NCBI GenBank assembly: GCA_028277745.1
Contig: JANQFR010000005.1
Location: forward strand, 1 to 64,000
Origin: Phycisphaeraceae bacterium
Lineage (GTDB): Bacteria > Planctomycetota > Phycisphaerae > Phycisphaerales > Phycisphaeraceae
Length of the DNA: 64,000 bases
Reading direction: 5' to 3'
Both the position numbers and the translations under genes were made by a program. Shown one piece after another: positions 60,626 to 64,000 of this stretch (positions are counted from its first letter, which is position 1; each line of letters starts with the position of its first letter). Below the pieces are notes generated by a model. The model searched no databases. It was not told the origin of the DNA and saw nothing but the letters and a program-made list of their open reading frames with translations.

Positions 60626-62016
60626 GGCGACCGCTCCCGCACGAACACGTTGCGGTTCATGTGCCACCGCACCCGTGCTTCAGCCGCCTCAAGGAGTTGT
60701 TTCGCGACCGGCTGCAACGCGGCCGCGTCGTAGACGCCGGTCTCCTCGGCGTGCCGTTTGAGTTGGATCACCACGTCCTGGAGCCCCGCCTTGGCGATCG
60801 TGTCGAACGGCGAGCTGACGCGGCGCGGCACATCCGGCGCCTGCTCCAGGTAAAGCCGCCCGGTGCGCTGACCGCCAAAGTACGCCCGCGGCGCCGCGTA
60901 CCAGCCGCGGTCCCACAACGCCCGGACCGGCGAGATGATGCCCGCCCGCTCGTACAGCTCGCGGGCCAGCGGCTCGCTGAGGTAAAGCTCCTTGGCGACC
61001 GCCCAGGCCTGCTCGGGGTCGGGCGTGGTCTTGGGGATCCCGATCATCGTGCCGCCCCACACGCTGGTGCGCCGCCCGCCGGGCTCCCACGCCGGCAACG
61101 GCATCAGCCGCAGCTTGCCTTCGAGCTGCGGCAGGTCGCTCTCCCACACGCTGGTGAGCCAGTCCGACATGAGCGAACACACGACATAGCCTTCCAGACG
61201 CAGCCGATTGCCCGACGCACTGAACTCCGGGGCGTCCCCCGCGATCCGGCCGGGCCCGGTGAGCCACGTCGTGATCTCCGCGAGCGTCGCGGCGTTGACG
61301 TCGCTGGCGAGCGTTGGGACGCCGTCGATATCGAACAGCCCGCCGCCGGCTTGAAGCAGCAGCGCCTCGATCTGGTCGAGGTGGGTTTCCGAGAGGCTCA
61401 GCGGATAACGGTCGGGCCGACCGTCGCCGTCCAGGTCGACCACCATCGCCCGCATGGCTTCTTTGAACGAAGCCCACGTGGTCAGCGACGTGATGTCGAT
61501 CCCCGCCTCCTCGACCAGGTCGGCGCGGTAACACAACAGCACCGGGTGGACATCATGAGGCAGCCCAAACACCCGGCCCGACACGGTCCAGGGCGCGAAC
61601 GACGGCTCGTTGAACCGGTCGTACAACCCCTCGGCGTGGAGCCGATCGGTCAGGTCGATGAGGCCGATCCCGTCGATCGGCCCGCTGAACACCTGTGAGG
61701 CCATCGACCGTTCGATCTCCACCAGGTCGGCCATGTGGGTGCCGGCGTGCATGGACGCAATCAGCCGGCGCGGCAGCGCGTCGGCGCTCAACAGCGCGAC
61801 GTCCAGGCGGTGGCCGCCCGCTTCCCGCCAACGGTCGGCGACGGGGACGTACATCTGATAGTGCGTCCTGGCGAACACCCAGAAGCTCAGGCCGTCGCGC
61901 TGCGCCACCGGGCGGACCGCGACCCACGCGGCGGACGCCAGCATCAGCCCGGCGATCACCACCACCCCCGGCGATATGGGCGAGCCTGAACGGAGATATT
62001 GTCTTAAGCGAATCAT
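60622..62016 (-). CDS. Sugar ABC transporter substrate-binding protein (family 1)
   Basis: A 464-residue binding protein with an N-terminal hydrophobic helix (PGVVVIAGLMLASAAWVAV) that may stay as an anchor. Family segments include FGLPHDVHPVLLCYRADLV, AGIDITSLTTWASFKEAM and GGTMIGIPKTTPDPEQAWAV. It heads a binding protein, MalF, MalG operon. A divergent LacI gene with an operator over the -35 lies 148 bases upstream. The ligand is unknown; no glycosidase accompanies it within the window. Confidence 0.9.
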   Translation of the reverse strand: MIRLRQYLRSGSPISPGVVVIAGLMLASAAWVAVRPVAQRDGLSFWVFARTHYQMYVPVADRWREAGGHRLDVALLSADALPRRLIASMHAGTHMADLVEIERSMASQVFSGPIDGIGLIDLTDRLHAEGLYDRFNEPSFAPWTVSGRVFGLPHDVHPVLLCYRADLVEEAGIDITSLTTWASFKEAMRAMVVDLDGDGRPDRYPLSLSETHLDQIEALLLQAGGGLFDIDGVPTLASDVNAATLAEITTWLTGPGRIAGDAPEFSASGNRLRLEGYVVCSLMSDWLTSVWESDLPQLEGKLRLMPLPAWEPGGRRTSVWGGTMIGIPKTTPDPEQAWAVAKELYLSEPLARELYERAGIISPVRALWDRGWYAAPRAYFGGQRTGRLYLEQAPDVPRRVSSPFDTIAKAGLQDVVIQLKRHAEETGVYDAAALQPVAKQLLEAAEARVRWHMNRNVFVRERSP

Positions 62017-62079
62017 TTTTCGTGACTTATAGATTTTGGATCCGTGCGATGCGAGAGACGGGCGACCGTTTCATTGATA

Positions 62080-62120
62080 ATTATGAGGCGGCGCTTGACA
62101 GATTGCAACCGGTTGCGCAA
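62080..62120. promoter_or_regulatory. Minus-strand promoter and LacI-type operator between importer and LacI gene
   Basis: For the importer, TTGCAA (62108-62103) and CATAAT (62085-62080) are 17 bases apart. The perfect palindrome GCAACCGGTTGC (62105-62116), with the central CG typical of LacI operators, overlaps this -35. On the other strand TTGACA (62095-62100) may be the -35 for the regulator gene. The same operator could thus control both directions. Confidence 0.6.
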
Positions 62121-62164
62121 GATGTGAGCGCTGAGCTATTCATTTTCTCGTTCCGGCGATCACC

Positions 62165-63202
62165 ATGCCACCGCTTTCCACCGGCACATCCCCCACGCTT
62201 TCCGATATCGCACGGCGGTGCAACCTCTCCAAGGGGACCGTCAGCCGAGCCCTACACATGTCCGCGGAGGATTGCCCCATCAGCGAGGCGACCCGCCGAC
62301 GCGTCCGCCAGACCGCCCGCGAACTCGGCTACCGCGCGAACTGGCAGGCCCAGTCGCTCAGCCGCGGGCGGACTTATGCAATCGGATTGGTCTACGAGGG
62401 GAACCTGCCGTTTCTGGATGGCGTGTACAACGAGATGCTCGGGTCGTTCGTGCAATCGCTCCGCGACGCGGGTTATCACCTCCAGTTGGTCCCGGTCGAT
62501 CACCAGGAAAGCTGGAAGGAGGCGTTGCTCGGGCGGCGAGTCGACGGCTGCGCCATGCTCCACAGCGCGCCCGACGACCTGCTGGACACCGTCGCCGAGT
62601 TGGGCATCCCGACCGTTCTGCTCAATATGGATCGAGGCCGCGGCCTCCCGGCGATCTGCCCGGACGATGAACAGGGCGGCCGACTTGCGGGCCGACACCT
62701 GCTCGAACTCGGCCACCAGCGGATCGCGATGTATGTGGACACCAGCGAGACGCCGCACTTCAGCATCGCCGCCCGGCGGCGGGGCCTCGAGCAGGCGATC
62801 GAGCAGGCCGGCGCCCGGGAACTGGTGATGATCGAAGACAATTGCGAGGACGCCATGGCCGTCTTACGCGACACTTCGCACGACATCACCGCGGTGGTTT
62901 GCTATTCGCAGTACGAAGCGACGTCCCTGCTCAGTCGTTTGTGGACGGCCGGGGTCTCGGTGCCGCGTGACATGAGCCTGATGTGTTTCAACGATGAGTT
63001 CCCGCTGGCCGATCTGATCCCGCCGGTCACCACCGTGGCGGTGCCTTCGGCCGAGATGGGCTGGCGGGGCGCCGAGATGCTGCTGGGCTGCATCGGCGCC
63101 GAGTCGTCCGGCGATCAGCCCGGCGACGCCCCGCGGCCGGTGGTGCTCCAGGAGCAACTGATCACACGTTCGTCCACCGCGCCGCCGCGTTCGCCTTCTT
63201 GA
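62165..63202 (+). CDS. LacI-family transcriptional regulator
   Basis: A 345-residue regulator. The helix-turn-helix is TLSDIARRCNLSKGTVSRAL and the hinge RANWQAQSLSRGRTYA. The sensor domain runs from IGLVYEGNLPFLDG to the end, with the effector-pocket segment CPDDEQGGRLAGRHLLELGH. It is divergent from the third importer and very probably represses it through the palindrome at 62105-62116. A PEP-CTERM gene follows after 78 bases. Confidence 0.95.
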   Translation: MPPLSTGTSPTLSDIARRCNLSKGTVSRALHMSAEDCPISEATRRRVRQTARELGYRANWQAQSLSRGRTYAIGLVYEGNLPFLDGVYNEMLGSFVQSLRDAGYHLQLVPVDHQESWKEALLGRRVDGCAMLHSAPDDLLDTVAELGIPTVLLNMDRGRGLPAICPDDEQGGRLAGRHLLELGHQRIAMYVDTSETPHFSIAARRRGLEQAIEQAGARELVMIEDNCEDAMAVLRDTSHDITAVVCYSQYEATSLLSRLWTAGVSVPRDMSLMCFNDEFPLADLIPPVTTVAVPSAEMGWRGAEMLLGCIGAESSGDQPGDAPRPVVLQEQLITRSSTAPPRSPS

Positions 63203-63280
63203 TGATGGCCGCGCCTGTCCGCGAGGCCTTGACTGGGAATACTTGTTTCTTGCTTCACTTTTCATGTTAGGAGGTTCGAC

Positions 63281-63964
63281 ATGCTTTCTCGCGCAACCGG
63301 TTGCAAGCTGGCCTTGGCTGCCTTCACATCCGTCTGTCTGATCGGTTTCGGCCAAGCCCGCGCCGCGAACGTCACGCTGTTCCAGGGCGACGGCAACTTC
63401 TTCGGCGGCGCGCCCGGCGGGTTCGCCTTCGACGCCTTCACCGGCAACGTGACCGAGAGCCCGACTTCCCTCACCGTCGACGTCAGCGCTTTCGGCGGCC
63501 TCGGGCGCGATGTTACGCCCGTGGACTTCGACGCCGACACGCATCAGCTCCGCATCGTCTACCGGACGCTGGCGAACAACGCCGCCAATGACTACCGCAT
63601 CATCCTCCGCGATAACGATGGCGACGACTCGGCGCCCGGGCAGGGCTCCGAGGACTATCAATTCTTCGTGGATATGAGTTTCGCCAGCCCCCTGAACGAC
63701 GGCTCGGGCTTCAGCGAACAGTTCGTGCCGCTGACCGAGTCCGGCAACCCGGTCTTCCGGCAGCAGGCTTTCGGCTTCAGCAACGACGGCGACACGGTGC
63801 TGAACTTCGGCCTCGATCAGTGGCAGCTCCAGAGCGCGTTCGGCGGGACGGACCGTCTGAACATCGAGATGCAGCTGATCGAGATCGTCCCGATCCCCGA
63901 GCCCGGCGCGCTCGGCCTGGCCGCCGTGGGGCTCGCCGCGCTGCTGATGCGCCGCGGTTCGTGA
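63281..63964 (+). CDS. PEP-CTERM sorting-domain protein
   Basis: A 227-residue secreted protein with AGGAGGT five bases before the ATG. The signal peptide is KLALAAFTSVCLIGFGQA with cleavage near ARAAN. The mature beta-rich body has FQGDGNFFGGAPGGFAFD and FVDMSFASPLNDGSGFSE. The sorting anchor IPEPGALGLAAVGLAALL precedes a short basic tail. It probably follows the LacI gene in the same transcript; the last 36 bases of the window hold no further feature. Confidence 0.87.
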   Translation: MLSRATGCKLALAAFTSVCLIGFGQARAANVTLFQGDGNFFGGAPGGFAFDAFTGNVTESPTSLTVDVSAFGGLGRDVTPVDFDADTHQLRIVYRTLANNAANDYRIILRDNDGDDSAPGQGSEDYQFFVDMSFASPLNDGSGFSEQFVPLTESGNPVFRQQAFGFSNDGDTVLNFGLDQWQLQSAFGGTDRLNIEMQLIEIVPIPEPGALGLAAVGLAALLMRRGS

Positions 63965-64000
63965 CCCCTTGAATCCTGTTGGAATGTCGTTTTTTCACCT

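Overview
GC-rich bacterial chromosome, most likely a planctomycete of the Phycisphaerae type. This is inferred from three PEP-CTERM surface proteins, two type II pseudopilins of the H-X9-DG kind, sulfatase, Gfo/Idh and ThuA genes, a giant secreted repeat protein and many LacI-type regulators. No rRNA, tRNA or CRISPR array was recognised. No replication origin is evident.

Layout. 1-522: tail of a chemotaxis receptor. 720-7547: housekeeping genes, namely a tetrapyrrole operon (sirC-like, hemX-like, hemA), a GT39-like membrane protein, endonuclease IV and upp. 7739-11705: a sugar ABC importer (binding protein and two permeases). 11843-13048: phosphoglycerate mutase, flanked by two copies of an intergenic repeat; the second copy is split by a 978-bp insertion sequence (13065-14042).

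14097-37479 is a carbohydrate-utilisation island. On the minus strand: a LacI regulator, pseudopilin, small anchored protein, PEP-CTERM protein, a binding-protein/permease fusion, a partner permease, a ThuA-Gfo/Idh fusion and a sulfatase. On the plus strand: a GH31 glycosidase, PEP-CTERM protein, GntR/LacI-type regulator, secreted protein, second pseudopilin and Asp-box propeller protein. At the right edge are a GH28-like beta-helix enzyme (minus) and an alginate-lyase-fold protein. The likely substrate is a sulfated or uronic-acid-rich plant or algal polysaccharide (inference).

37543-48838 (minus) is an ECF sigma-factor operon. The sigma factor is followed by a membrane protein joining an anti-sigma-like N-terminus, a pseudopilin-like segment, an STN domain and a YfbK-type VWA domain. 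A 2176-residue secreted protein made of two related halves comes last.

48928-58872 (plus) is the most unusual locus. Seven mostly overlapping genes encode a GNAT protein, an OleC-like ligase, class I HMG-CoA reductase, a UbiA prenyltransferase, a rifampin-phosphotransferase-like enzyme, a BtaA-like aminocarboxypropyltransferase and a DGK1/VTE5-like CTP-dependent lipid kinase. This looks like an undescribed isoprenoid/betaine-type lipid pathway.

58862-63964: a third sugar importer (minus) divergent from a LacI regulator, with another PEP-CTERM gene at the end. No ABC ATPase gene is present for any of the three importers.
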